DNA of 64,000 nt, taken from assembly GCF_030142075.1 (NCBI RefSeq), contig NZ_CP126241.1, forward strand, positions 3,286,001 to 3,350,000, read 5' to 3'. The DNA is from Arthrobacter sp. zg-Y20 (GTDB taxonomy: Bacteria; Actinomycetota; Actinomycetes; Actinomycetales; Micrococcaceae). This document shows, piece by piece, positions 36,871 to 45,595 of the stretch. The notes below the pieces were generated by a model that saw nothing but the letters and a program-made list of their open reading frames with translations, was not told the origin of the DNA and made no database searches. How positions within the stretch are numbered: the first letter of the stretch is position 1; each line of letters opens with the position of its first letter. Made by a program: the position numbers and the translations under genes.

Positions 36871-37228
36871 CGGAGCTCCCCCAGAGTGTGGTCAGGTCTT
36901 GCTTCTAACTTCGCGCAAACCTACACCCGCCTACGCCCCCGGTCCATACCGGAACGTATCGAAAGGTCAGAAACATTTTTCAGGTGGAATATTCCCACGT
37001 CCGCAAATCAATGAACTCTTACGAATATCTGAGACCTAGCACGCTGACAGCAGAGCAACGCTACTAGTTCCCAGCTTGCTCTGTGAACATCAGTGCAAAG
37101 TCCCGTGCACCCAACTCGCCATCGCCTCGTCTTGGTCATCCTTAGATTCGGTGCCCGGCCTCCTGACCATCTAGATGTAGGTCCTGAAACAGCGATGTGA
37201 ATGGTTTACTTGTCTCACAAACTTCATT
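36871..37228. other. AT-richer intergenic region of the insert
   Basis: About 360 bases between the nuclease-like gene and the Rex-like pair, with lower GC than the surrounding chromosome. I find no credible gene, tRNA, integrase or clear direct repeat. It must hold the two divergent promoters. CCGGTCCATACCGG (about 36939-36952) is a small dyad. Confidence 0.5.
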
Positions 37229-38215
37229 GTGGTGAGTGATATTTGCGCTGAGGCGCGGTTGGGGGTCATTAGAGTGGCGGGCGATCTAAAGCACGTAAAG
37301 CAACGCGAACGGACGATAGGGTTTTACGAGATTGTCGAGGTTGACCCGAAAGGCAATACCGTGCGAATGAATCACGTGGACTGGTCTCGTACACTCGCCG
37401 CTCTCGACGGTACGAAGCTAGGCGACCGAGTTTTCGAGGGCAGGAACCGCACTCTCATCGGCGAGACGATCTCTCATAACGGTGAGTTGCACCTAAAGAT
37501 GATGCGGGTGCGTGACGAGAGCGCGTGGATTAGCGTCTATCGACCTAGCGCCGATTCGGTGGAGGATCTCGACCTGAATGACTCCGCTCTTCTCGAAACT
37601 TCAATCGTCTCTTTTCTAAACTTTGGGAACATAATAGGACTGATCCAAGGCTCACCATCCGCACCAAGTCCAACAGCTGTGGCGGAGTGGATAAACGGTA
37701 TTGATCTGCTGACAAAGAAAATCGAAGTGCTACCGATCGTTTCCGAGGATACGAGCCGAAAACTGAGCTTGTCTTCGGAGACCTCTCGTATTGAAACACG
37801 AATCCATACCAGCAAAGCTGACGCGCTTGAGTCACACGGCTCCAAACTATCTGGGGTACTCCGGACAATTCGGCAGCAGTATGGTCCTATGACAGTGACG
37901 GTTATCCTGCAAGCCTCCCGGGCAAAGGCGCAATCGGAGGGGCGCCATATGTTGAGAGAGGAAGCGGGAACCCTGCTGGACGCGGCCGCTGGAGCAGACG
38001 TACAGTCGGCCAAGGCGAAGCTGATTTACCTGGATGCAGACGAAGAGGCAACGACCGAAGAAGTGAACTTTGTGAACCAAAAGATTACTGCAAAAAGGAA
38101 GATTGCTACGTTGTCCGAGGACGGCAGCCCTATTCGGAACGGTTCGGCCGTTGACGCCATTCTAAGTGCAGCCGCGGACCACGACGACGAACTACGCAGG
38201 ATAGTGGGTGGATAA
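37229..38215 (+). CDS. RexA-like soluble protein, candidate phage-defence sensor
   Basis: A protein of up to 328 residues with no match I can name with certainty. Its layout follows lambda RexA: a GFYEIVEVD start, a leucine-containing segment before residue 70, a GELHLKMMRVRDESAWISVY strand pair, then S(x)EDLDLNDSALLET and SFLNFGNIIGLIQGSPSAPS, which parallels the RexA SFLFVEGDTIGF region. A wlIEVLP-type segment (KIEVLPIVSED) and two alpha/beta segments follow. The start is uncertain: GTG at 37229, or GTG at 37274 with GGGGG eight bases upstream, which begins just before the RexA-like region. The four-helix membrane gene downstream mirrors RexB. GC is low for this genome, so it was probably acquired by transfer. 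Confidence 0.55.
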   Translation: MVSDICAEARLGVIRVAGDLKHVKQRERTIGFYEIVEVDPKGNTVRMNHVDWSRTLAALDGTKLGDRVFEGRNRTLIGETISHNGELHLKMMRVRDESAWISVYRPSADSVEDLDLNDSALLETSIVSFLNFGNIIGLIQGSPSAPSPTAVAEWINGIDLLTKKIEVLPIVSEDTSRKLSLSSETSRIETRIHTSKADALESHGSKLSGVLRTIRQQYGPMTVTVILQASRAKAQSEGRHMLREEAGTLLDAAAGADVQSAKAKLIYLDADEEATTEEVNFVNQKITAKRKIATLSEDGSPIRNGSAVDAILSAAADHDDELRRIVGG

Positions 38216-38273
38216 CTCAAATGTGTCGTCGCTGCCCCCTACACTGATGCCAGCCGAGCAGGAGGGGTCCGCG

Positions 38274-38846
38274 ATGAAGAACATGGTCCGTTGGATCGCC
38301 GATGCCTGGGTCGACCATATATGGATCGACGCATTCGCCGCGTGTCTAATTCTCGTCGGACACGTGGCTCTCGTCCTAACGACGAGCGGATTCGACTTCC
38401 TGGGCTACGCGTCCACTGCAGAAAGACGAGGGCTGTACTCGTCGGCGGCAATCGTCGTCTCCCTGCTGGGTGCCTTCAGCGGTGTTGTTATAGGACAAGC
38501 AGCTGCGGGCAAGGGAGACCGGATGAAGATGCTGAAAAAGGCAGGGGGGAAACCGCTTGCGGACAATTGGAGAAGTATCTATTTGGCCGCCATCACCGCT
38601 GCTGCTGCCTCCCTCGCTGCCATGGCCATCGATGTCGAGAAGCCCGGAGTTGCTGTTGGAGCAGTACTGATCATTCGATGGGTCTTCGAGGTCGCGTTGC
38701 TTTATACGGTCCTCAAATTCCTTCGGCTCGTAGTGTTGTTTCATCCAATCATCGAATCGTCCTCCCTTGATGACTCAGAGCTGGATGAGAAGTTATCTGA
38801 CGCGGCGGAAGTGACTCCGAAATGGGCCCAACGCAGGGCTGGATAA
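38274..38846 (+). CDS. Four-helix membrane protein, RexB-like partner
   Basis: A 190-residue protein with four hydrophobic helices: WIDAFAACLILVGHVALVL, YSSAAIVVSLLGAFSGVVIG, SIYLAAITAAAASLAAMAI and AVGAVLIIRWVFEVALLYTV. A basic loop (GDRMKMLKKAGGK) follows helix 2, as in RexB. The acidic tail (SSLDDSELDEKLSDA) is cytoplasmic or disordered. RexB is a membrane channel that depolarises infected cells; the same job is inferred here. ATG at 38274 follows AGGAGGGG; a GTG at 38208 overlapping the upstream stop is possible but weaker. Confidence 0.6.
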   Translation: MKNMVRWIADAWVDHIWIDAFAACLILVGHVALVLTTSGFDFLGYASTAERRGLYSSAAIVVSLLGAFSGVVIGQAAAGKGDRMKMLKKAGGKPLADNWRSIYLAAITAAAASLAAMAIDVEKPGVAVGAVLIIRWVFEVALLYTVLKFLRLVVLFHPIIESSSLDDSELDEKLSDAAEVTPKWAQRRAG

Positions 38847-38891
38847 CGGATTGATCAGAATGCGCAAACCGGCAGGAGCGCCGGCGGCCCT

Positions 38892-40274
38892 TTAGACCGA
38901 CCGGGTCTCGCCGGCCCGGTCGGTGAAAGCGGCCGTCAGGTTCCCCGCGAGCGCCTCCTCCACCCGGCGGCCCATGTCACGGATCTCCTCGTCGTCGGCA
39001 GCCACCATCTGGTTGCGCGCGGTCTCAAGTACCAGGGAGTTCTGCCGGCGGAGCTCCGCCCGCTGCGATTCGTTCACGGCGGTGGCCGCACAGTCGCGCA
39101 GCAGCCGCAGCACGGCGGTGAGCACAATAGGTTCGGAATGGGCGAAGCGGCGCACCGGGCCGCAGACCAGGTCCAGGAAATAGCGGTAGTCCCGGCCGTC
39201 GGTGACCAGGCGCTGCACCCCGTGGGCGTCTTGGTGCGCTTCGGGTCCCAGCCGGCGGCGCTGCAGGTCCACCAGCAGGTCCGCGCAGTACCCGGTGGCA
39301 TGGGCTGCAGTGATGGGGTCATTGATGCTCGGCGAGATGGCCTTCACCGCAATGTCGGTCAGCTGCCTCAGCCCCAGCGCCGCATCCTGCTCGGGAGTGC
39401 GTTCGTACCCGATTTCCAGGGACTCGGCCAAGGCGTTCCGGACCGCTGCAAGCGGCACGGTGCCGCCGTCGTCGACCCACACCCGGGCCACCGGGGAGCC
39501 GAGCGTCACGTGGTCGCCGGGCTGGACCATAATCCGCATTTTCAGCCCGTGCTTTTCCAGGGCGGCCATCAGCGGCTTCCAGTCCACCGTCTGCACAATC
39601 CCGCTGCGGCCCACGGGAACCAGGGTGCCGCCGTCGGGCACCGGGAATTCCTGCACCTCGCCCGTTTCGGAGAGCGGATACGTGTCGCGGAGCACGGCCA
39701 GACAGCTCTGGTGCGCGCTGCGCATCATGGTGTCCACCCGCAGGGACCGGGCAATGTGCCCGATAAAGAGCAGCAGCACAATCCCGGAGGCGATGCCCAG
39801 CACGTAGACCAGGCCCACCACCAGCACGGGCACCGGCCGGTCCGCGTCCATCCCGTGCAAACCGGTGATGCTGACCAGGAACGTTCCCAGCAGCACGCCC
39901 AGGACCGCCTGGGTGCGTACGTCGCGGGCAAATTCGCGCAGCAGCCGGGGCGAGAACTGCTGCGAAGCCAGCTGCAGCGCCACCACGGTCAGGGAAAAGG
40001 TCACGGTCACGGCGGTCATCACGCTGGTGGCCACGGTCTGCAGCAGGCTGGACGCGGCGTCGACGCCGGTGGGCCAGATCCAGCGGGCCCAGGCCACGTC
40101 GTCGCCCGGCCGGACCGGCATCAGCAGCAGGGTGACCAGCAGCGCCGCCAGGGAAGCACAGCTCGGCCAGAACCACATGGACGCGCGCAGTCCGTCCCGG
40201 GTGATCCGGAACCGCGGCTCGGGAACACGCGGACCGGGTGCGGCGGTGGTGGAACCGTGGGCTGGCTGAGCCAT
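38892..40274 (-). CDS. DUF2254 membrane protein
   Basis: A 460-residue protein. Four membrane helices occupy residues 30-175, including SVMTAVTVTFSLTVVALQLASQQFSPRLLR, the hallmark segment of DUF2254. A large soluble C-terminal part follows, with GLRQLTDIAVKAISPSINDP and MGRRVEEALAGN. The family is widespread and its function unknown; some members are suspected ion channels. ATG at 40274. It is on the same strand as the histidine kinase upstream, with about 67 bases between, and may be read through from it. Confidence 0.9.
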   Translation of the reverse strand: MAQPAHGSTTAAPGPRVPEPRFRITRDGLRASMWFWPSCASLAALLVTLLLMPVRPGDDVAWARWIWPTGVDAASSLLQTVATSVMTAVTVTFSLTVVALQLASQQFSPRLLREFARDVRTQAVLGVLLGTFLVSITGLHGMDADRPVPVLVVGLVYVLGIASGIVLLLFIGHIARSLRVDTMMRSAHQSCLAVLRDTYPLSETGEVQEFPVPDGGTLVPVGRSGIVQTVDWKPLMAALEKHGLKMRIMVQPGDHVTLGSPVARVWVDDGGTVPLAAVRNALAESLEIGYERTPEQDAALGLRQLTDIAVKAISPSINDPITAAHATGYCADLLVDLQRRRLGPEAHQDAHGVQRLVTDGRDYRYFLDLVCGPVRRFAHSEPIVLTAVLRLLRDCAATAVNESQRAELRRQNSLVLETARNQMVAADDEEIRDMGRRVEEALAGNLTAAFTDRAGETRSV

Positions 40275-40341
40275 CGGAGCCTCTCTAAAGGTGGGACTTT
40301 CGCGTACCTTCAGTCTGCCCGGAAGCCGGCGCCGCTTCCAC

Positions 40342-41892
40342 TCAGGGTTGGGGCAGGGAAACCGTAAACGTCGTCCCCCGTCCGGGCGCGCTGGTGAAGG
40401 TCAGGGTACCGCCGTGCGCTTCCACAATGTTCTTCGTGATCACCAGGCCCAGCCCGACGCCGGGAACCGCCGAGGCCACCGCCCCGCGGCTGCGGAAGAA
40501 CTTCGTGAAGACCTGTTCCTGCTCGGCCTGGCTCATCCCGACCCCGGTGTCTGCCACTTCCAGCAGCACATCTCCTGAGTCCTGCCACAACCGCACTCTG
40601 ACGGTGCCGCCGCCGGGCGAGTATTTCACCGCGTTGGACAGCAGGTTGTCCACCACCTGCGCCAACCGCTGCGGGTCTACCTCGGCGGTGAGTGACTCGG
40701 GCAGGTCGGGCCGCAGCTCGACCCGGTTGGACCGGGCTTTGGGCGCAACCGAGACAATGCCGGCCCGCACCACTTCGGCGAGGTTCACCGGCCGCCGCTC
40801 CGTCTTGGTAGTGCCGGACGCCACGGACAGCAGGTCCGAGACCAAGCCCAGCAGCCGCTCCGCATTGCGCAGGGCAACGTTCAACGCTGCAGTGACGTGC
40901 TCCGGCAGCCCCTCTTCGTCCAGGGCGAGATCCAGGTAGCCCAGGATGGAGGTCAGCGGGGTGCGCAGTTCATGCGAGACGCTGGCGACGAATTCGTCCT
41001 GCGCGGTGACGGCGTGCACCAATCGGGTGACGTCGGTGAAGGCGATCACGGTGCCGGTGAGCTCTTCGTCCGTCCGGATGGGGCGGGCGGAAATGTTCAG
41101 GGCCAACTGGTTGCCGCTGCCGGGACCAAACCAGACGACTTCGTCGGAGAAGGACTCGCCCGCGACGGCACGGCGTACGGGCCGTTCGAGGGCTGGGACG
41201 GGGGTCACCCGGTCCGGACCGAAGAGGATCCTGCCTCGATCGAAGACCTCCGTGTCCCCCATGATCTGGCCCCAGGTGGACATGAGGTGCGTGTTGGCCA
41301 GCACTTTTTCGCCGTGTGCGTCCAGGACGAGCAGGCCGACGTCGGCGGCGTTCAGGATCGTTTCCAGCAGCGCCTGGCTCTTCCGGCTCGCGGCCAGGTT
41401 TTCCTGCAGGATGGCGTCTTTTTCCTCCAGGGCCTTCTGGTTCTTTCGCACTTCTGCCTCTGCCGCGGCGCGGGCATTGTCGGCCGCTTCGGCCTTCCGC
41501 AGGGCCTCCACCAGATCCCGCTCGTAGCGTGTGCGCTCGGAGGCATTGAATACGGAAATCCGGTCCGGGCCGGCGTCGCCGTCATTGCCGGCTCCGGGGG
41601 CACGGACACCGGAGAGCAGCACCGGAATCCGGCTGCCGTCCTCAGCCACGAGCTCCACGGCCATCTCGTTGAAGCAGCCGGACACCGCCAGCTGCGGCAC
41701 GGCGTGGGAGGCAAACAGCACCCGGTCCCCCACCGGCAGCAGGTCAAGGATGCTGCCGCCCAGGAGGTGTTCACGCGTATGCCCGGTCCAGGACAGCAGC
41801 TTGCGGTTGACGTCCAGGATCGTGCCGTCCGTTTCGAGGACGAGATATCCGGAAGCCGCTTCGTGGAAATGGGCCTCGTAGTCGTTAGGCAT
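40342..41892 (-). CDS. PAS-PAS sensor histidine kinase (module 1)
   Basis: A 516-residue soluble kinase with no membrane helix. PAS 1 covers about residues 5-120 (FHEAASGYLVLETDGTILDVN), a coiled coil 125-185, PAS 2 about 185-295, then HisKA with SVSHELRTPLTS (phospho-His near 305) and an intact HATPase: NLLSNAVKYS (N box), DTGVGMS (G1), KFFRS (F box) and GVGLGL (G2). No response regulator is adjacent. The start overlaps the end of the RsbQ-like hydrolase gene by eight bases, so the hydrolase probably feeds a small-molecule signal to the first PAS domain, as RsbQ does for RsbP. Confidence 0.92.
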   Translation of the reverse strand: MPNDYEAHFHEAASGYLVLETDGTILDVNRKLLSWTGHTREHLLGGSILDLLPVGDRVLFASHAVPQLAVSGCFNEMAVELVAEDGSRIPVLLSGVRAPGAGNDGDAGPDRISVFNASERTRYERDLVEALRKAEAADNARAAAEAEVRKNQKALEEKDAILQENLAASRKSQALLETILNAADVGLLVLDAHGEKVLANTHLMSTWGQIMGDTEVFDRGRILFGPDRVTPVPALERPVRRAVAGESFSDEVVWFGPGSGNQLALNISARPIRTDEELTGTVIAFTDVTRLVHAVTAQDEFVASVSHELRTPLTSILGYLDLALDEEGLPEHVTAALNVALRNAERLLGLVSDLLSVASGTTKTERRPVNLAEVVRAGIVSVAPKARSNRVELRPDLPESLTAEVDPQRLAQVVDNLLSNAVKYSPGGGTVRVRLWQDSGDVLLEVADTGVGMSQAEQEQVFTKFFRSRGAVASAVPGVGLGLVITKNIVEAHGGTLTFTSAPGRGTTFTVSLPQP

Positions 41893-42700
41893 GTCGTTCC
41901 GTCTTAAGGAAGTCGTGGACGGCCTGCGCCGTCAGGCGGGGTGCGCTGAGATGGGGCAGGTTTCCCCGGACCGCCAGCATTGTGCGGGTGCCGGCGGGAA
42001 GATGTTCGAACAGATAGTTGGAGGCCGACGCAGGGCTGAGCGGATCATCCCGGGTTTGCAGGACCAAGGCCGGAACCCGCACCCGGGGCAGCAGGTGCCG
42101 TACGTCCGCGGCCAGGGACATCTGCAGGAAGTCGCGGACATAGTCCGGGTGCAACCGGCACAGCCGGTCGGCAAAGTATGAACTGAGGCCGGAGCCGGGT
42201 TCCTTGCCCACCACTCCCGGCGCGACGGCCGCCACCCACAGCGGGTAGTTCGCGTCCACGGAGCGCAGCAGCTCCTCAGCTTCTGCGGGCTCGAAACCGC
42301 CCACATAACCGTCGTCGTTCAGATAGCGGGCCGTACCGCCCAGCAGGACCAACCGTCCGATCCGCGGGGTCCGGGTGGCTGCGGACAATCCCATCATGCC
42401 CGCGATGCTGTGGCCCACAATGGTCGCGTCCTGCAGGTCCAGGACCTCCAGGACCTCCATCAGGTCTGCCAGGTACGCCTCCAGGGATGCGTACCGGAGC
42501 GGGTCGTAGGCCTCCGGATCCGCGCCGCCGGTGCCGACGTGGTCCAGCAGCACCACCCGGTGGGTATCGGTGAATTCCGGCAGGATCGGGTCCCAGACCA
42601 CCTGGTCGCAGCCGAAGCCTTGTACCAGCACGAGCACCGGGCCGTCGGGGCGTCCAAGCACCCGGACGTTGTTTCTCCGGATGACTGCATCAGCGTTCAT
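41885..42700 (-). CDS. RsbQ/KAI2-like alpha/beta hydrolase (module 1)
   Basis: A 271-residue hydrolase very like Bacillus RsbQ and the plant KAI2/D14 receptors: IRRNNVRVLGRPDGPVLVLV, then QGFGCDQVVWD, DHVGTGGADPEAYD, the nucleophile elbow GHSIAG (Ser near residue 96), the acid in TRDDPLSP and the His in NLPHLSAP. RsbQ supplies or senses a hydrophobic ligand for a PAS-containing partner; here that partner is the overlapping histidine kinase. ATG at 42700 lies within a hairpin-rich leader carrying a 31-codon upstream frame (42690-42785). A second copy of this two-gene module lies at 45596-48032. Confidence 0.93.
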   Translation of the reverse strand: MNADAVIRRNNVRVLGRPDGPVLVLVQGFGCDQVVWDPILPEFTDTHRVVLLDHVGTGGADPEAYDPLRYASLEAYLADLMEVLEVLDLQDATIVGHSIAGMMGLSAATRTPRIGRLVLLGGTARYLNDDGYVGGFEPAEAEELLRSVDANYPLWVAAVAPGVVGKEPGSGLSSYFADRLCRLHPDYVRDFLQMSLAADVRHLLPRVRVPALVLQTRDDPLSPASASNYLFEHLPAGTRTMLAVRGNLPHLSAPRLTAQAVHDFLKTERHA

Positions 42701-42785
42701 GCTGCCGCCGAAAGGTTTGGCGGGAAAAGGGCAGCGAAGCGCAGGGGCTCGCGGCGGCGGAGAGCCTGCGGACAGCGGTACGCAT
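42690..42785 (-). pseudogene. 31-codon upstream frame, possible relic of a WxL-type signal peptide
   Basis: An ATG placed directly after AAGGTCTCTACTTCA starts MRTAVRRLSAAASPCASLPF and runs into the RsbQ-like start, overlapping it out of frame. The same leader sequence (AAAGGTCTCTACCTCC) precedes the WxL-like gene at 49246-49794, which begins MRKATRISLTLGVSAALL. The small frame may be the remains of that gene after deletion, or a regulatory leader peptide. Evidence is limited to leader similarity and start position. Confidence 0.35.
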
Positions 42786-42789
42786 TGAA

Positions 42790-43015
42790 GTAGAGACCTT
42801 ACGTTGAGACTGTGCCTGCTGCCGATGAGAGGCCGGCAGTGGAGACGCACTTGGTAAGTACGCTTATCCCCGCTGAAATTCTTGCAGACTGCCGCACGGC
42901 AACGAAATCGGCAGTTTTGGCCGGGACAGGGTTTTGCGCGGAGGGCTCCGTTTCTCAGACGGAGCCCACCGCGCGCGGGGCACAGAACGGCACCGCCACT
43001 CCGCGGGGTCTCTAC
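42790..43015. promoter_or_regulatory. Paired hairpin leader elements (copies D and C)
   Basis: Minus strand: hairpin at 42819-42839 (loop containing CTCTCA) followed by GGTCTCTAC at 42798-42790. Plus strand: GGGCTCCG, loop TTTCTCAGA, CGGAGCCC (42943-42967), then a GCGGGGC...GCACCGC stem, then GGTCTCTAC at 43007-43015. The same elements occur at 49799-50083. The two copies face away from each other in the 577-base gap between the RsbQ-like and DHA2 pump genes. Confidence 0.6.
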
Positions 43016-43228
43016 CTCCCACGGGGCACCGATACTTGCACGGAACTCTCAAGAAAGGCGCAGGTTTAACGCAAGGACAGCCAAATCAGCGGTTTGGTAG
43101 GAAGCGGCACCGCCGGGGCCAGTGCTGCGGCCCTCGCCACCGATCCCTGGAAACTTGCCTACGAATGGGTATTAGTTCCCTCACACTGGCGCCGGATATG
43201 TACAGCGCACACCGGGCGGCGGCGTATC

Positions 43229-43260
43229 GTTGACTTAAATCAACCTTTGACATCCGTCAA
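43229..43260. promoter_or_regulatory. MarR-type operators upstream of the DHA2 pump
   Basis: GTTGACTTAAATCAAC (43229-43244) is a near-perfect 16-bp dyad, and TTTGACATCCGTCAAC (from 43246) a second TTGAC/GTCAA pair, ending 17 bases before the pump's ATG. They are the likely sites for the MarR-type protein encoded just after the pump. Confidence 0.75.
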
Positions 43261-43277
43261 CCACTTTTGGAGTGTGC

Positions 43278-45023
43278 ATGTCCGTCTCCCCTGCCCTGCA
43301 GGATGCCCGCGCCGAGGCTGAAGCCGCGGCAAAACGCAAACACCGCGAAGTCCTCCAGGCCCTGACCGGCCTGCTGCTGGGCATGTTCGTCTCGATGCTG
43401 GCAAGCACCGTGGTGAGCACCTCGCTTCCGGTGATCATTTCCGACCTCGAAGGCGACCAGGCCGCCTTCACCTGGGTGGTCACCGCCACCCTGCTGGCCA
43501 CCGCTGTGTCCACTCCGGTCTGGGGCAAACTGGCCGACCTGCTTAACCGCAAGGTCCTGGTCCAGCTGGCACTGATCATCTTCATTGTCGCCAGTGCCGC
43601 GGCAGGCTTTGCGCAGAACACGGACTGGCTGATCGCCATGCGCGTGATCCAGGGCATCGGCGCCGGCGGTCTGGGCGCGCTGACCCAGATCATCATGGCG
43701 GACATCATTTCCCCGCGTGAGCGCGGCCGCTACATGGGCCTGTTCGGCGCGGTGATGGCTTTGTCCACCGTGGGCGGCCCGCTGATCGGCGGCGTCATCA
43801 CCGACTCCGTCAACTGGCGCTGGAACTTCTACGTCGCGGTGCCGCTGGCCGCCGTCGCGCTCTTTATGATTCAGAAGACCCTGCACCTGCCCGCCCTGAA
43901 GAAGCGCAAGGTCACCATTGACTACGCCGGCATCATCCTGCTGGCCGCTTCGGTCTCGGTACTGCTGATCTGGGTCTCCCTGGTGGGCACCGACTTCGAC
44001 TGGATCAGTGCTGCCACCGCATGGATGGTGGGCGGTTCCCTGGTGGGCCTGGCCGCCTTTGTGTTCGTGGAGCTGAAGTCCTCCGAGCCGGTCATCCCCT
44101 TGACCCTGTTCCGTAACCGCACCTTCACCTTCTCGGTGATCGGCTCCCTCGCCGTCGGCGTGGCAATGTTCGGCACCTCTGTGTTCCTGTCCCAGTACAT
44201 GCAGCTGGCCCGCGGTGCTTCGGCAACCATGTCCGGCATCATGACCATTCCGATGATGGGCGGCCTGCTGATTGTCTCTACCCTCGTAGGCAAGATGATC
44301 ACCAAGACCGGCAGGTGGAAGGCCTACGTGGTCTCCGGTGCGGTCATCCTCACGGTAGCCCTGGTGCTGATGGGCACCATCGAATACGACACCAACTTCT
44401 GGCTGGTTTCCCTCTACATGTTCCTGCTGGGTGCCGGCGTGGGCATGGTCATGCAGAACCTGGTGCTGGTGGTGCAGAACGATGTCCCCACCCGTGACCT
44501 GGGTGTGGCCAGCTCCGGCATCAACTTCTTCCGCACCATCGGCGGCACCATCGGCGTTTCGGCGCTGGGCGCCGTGCTTGCCACCCAGGTCACCGACCGG
44601 ATGGCGGAAAAGCAGGGCGAATTGATGGGCGCCATCATGTCGCTGGGCGAACAGGGCAAGGAAGTTGCCGCTTCCCTGACTTCCGGGGCCATCCCAGCTG
44701 TGAGCGCCCTGCCGGAGCCGGTGCGGGTAATCGTGGAATCCGTCTACGGTTCCTCCGTTGCGCACATCTTCATGATCGCCGCTCCGCTGGGCCTCCTCAC
44801 GCTGCTGGCCGTGCTGTTCCTGCCAAACCTGGAACTGGGCAGCATGACCCGGCACGAGAAGATGCAGGCGGAATCGAAGGGTGCCACCACCGCCGTCGAC
44901 GGCGAAGCAGCCCTAGAAACCGCTGAGCACACCGCGGGAGACACTACAGATCGGATCACCGCGGATGCGCAGGCCGCTGCCGGCCAGAATCCGGATGTTC
45001 CTGGCGGAAAGCGCGAGAACTAG
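43278..45023 (+). CDS. DHA2-family MFS multidrug efflux pump
   Basis: A 581-residue proton-driven exporter with 14 predicted helices. LPVIISDLEGDQAAFTWVVTATLL in helix 1-2, GKLADLLNRKVLV (motif A) and RVIQGIGAGGLGALTQIIMADI (helix 4-5, motif C neighbourhood) are typical of the EmrB/QacA branch. The C-terminal 55 residues are acidic, Thr/Ala-rich and probably disordered. ATG at 43278 follows TTGGAG. The MarR-type gene starts two bases after its stop, and MarR-type dyads precede it, so the pair is a self-regulated drug-response unit. Confidence 0.93.
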   Translation: MSVSPALQDARAEAEAAAKRKHREVLQALTGLLLGMFVSMLASTVVSTSLPVIISDLEGDQAAFTWVVTATLLATAVSTPVWGKLADLLNRKVLVQLALIIFIVASAAAGFAQNTDWLIAMRVIQGIGAGGLGALTQIIMADIISPRERGRYMGLFGAVMALSTVGGPLIGGVITDSVNWRWNFYVAVPLAAVALFMIQKTLHLPALKKRKVTIDYAGIILLAASVSVLLIWVSLVGTDFDWISAATAWMVGGSLVGLAAFVFVELKSSEPVIPLTLFRNRTFTFSVIGSLAVGVAMFGTSVFLSQYMQLARGASATMSGIMTIPMMGGLLIVSTLVGKMITKTGRWKAYVVSGAVILTVALVLMGTIEYDTNFWLVSLYMFLLGAGVGMVMQNLVLVVQNDVPTRDLGVASSGINFFRTIGGTIGVSALGAVLATQVTDRMAEKQGELMGAIMSLGEQGKEVAASLTSGAIPAVSALPEPVRVIVESVYGSSVAHIFMIAAPLGLLTLLAVLFLPNLELGSMTRHEKMQAESKGATTAVDGEAALETAEHTAGDTTDRITADAQAAAGQNPDVPGGKREN

Positions 45024-45024
45024 C

Positions 45025-45489
45025 GTGACGACGCCGGCGGCCGAGGAAGCCGCTGAGGCGACCATGGAGTCCTCGATCGCGGCAGTCGAGCGGCAGTTTG
45101 CGCACATGCTGACCGCAACGCGGCGGACCTTCAAGGACGCAGCCCTGGCTGTCCACCCCTCGCTGCAGCCGCTCGGGTTCACGGTCATGATGACCCTGTA
45201 CCAGGGCACGGAATGCCAGCAGGGGGCGGTGGCGGAAGCCCTGCAGGTGGACAAGGCGCTGTTGAGCAGGACCGTCTCACAGCTGGAGGCCCTGGGCCTG
45301 GTGTGCCGGCGCGCGGATCCTTCTGACGGGCGGGCCCAGCTCCTGGACCTGACCCCCGAGGGACGGGCCCGGTTCGAGTCCTCGCATTCGGCTAAGCGAT
45401 CCCGCCTGCGGGGCCGTTTGGAAACGTGGAATCCGGCCGAGGTGCAGCAGCTCGCGGACCTGCTGACCAAGCTCAATGAGCGTCCCTGA
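45025..45489 (+). CDS. MarR-family repressor of the DHA2 pump
   Basis: A 154-residue winged-helix protein: QGAVAEALQVDKALLSRTVSQLEALGLVCRR is the recognition part and ADPSDGRAQLLDLTPEGRARF the wing, both canonical for MarR. GTG at 45025 is two bases after the pump's stop; ATG at 45064 is an alternative that also keeps the whole domain. It probably binds the TTGAC/GTCAA dyads at 43229-43260 and releases them on drug binding. A strong bidirectional terminator follows. Confidence 0.9.
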   Translation: MTTPAAEEAAEATMESSIAAVERQFAHMLTATRRTFKDAALAVHPSLQPLGFTVMMTLYQGTECQQGAVAEALQVDKALLSRTVSQLEALGLVCRRADPSDGRAQLLDLTPEGRARFESSHSAKRSRLRGRLETWNPAEVQQLADLLTKLNERP

Positions 45490-45507
45490 GGTTTAGGGAA
45501 TACAGTG

Positions 45508-45547
45508 CAGCAGTGGCCGGCAACCTTCGGGTTGCCGGCCACTGCTG
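45508..45547. terminator. Bidirectional terminator with TTCG loop
   Basis: CAGCAGTGGCCGGCAACC and GGTTGCCGGCCACTGCTG form a perfect 18-bp stem capped by a TTCG tetraloop, between the convergent MarR-type and histidine kinase genes. Confidence 0.9.
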
Positions 45548-45595
45548 TTCCCGAAGGCGGCGCCGCCCGGGCGCGGGCCTACGCGGCGGACCGGT

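Larger units (their letters stand above)
42701..43277. other. Long intergenic region upstream of module 1 and the DHA2 pump
   Basis: This 577-base stretch holds the small upstream frame (42690-42785), the paired hairpin elements (42790-43015) and MarR-type operators (43229-43260). Between about 43020 and 43220 I see no gene and no clear structure apart from short GC-rich dyads. Confidence 0.6.

Noticed and set aside
36200-38890. Prophage or integrative element with att sites
   Set aside because: No integrase, transposase, tRNA or convincing flanking direct repeat was found; only a short CCGGCAGG occurs near both edges, too short to argue from.
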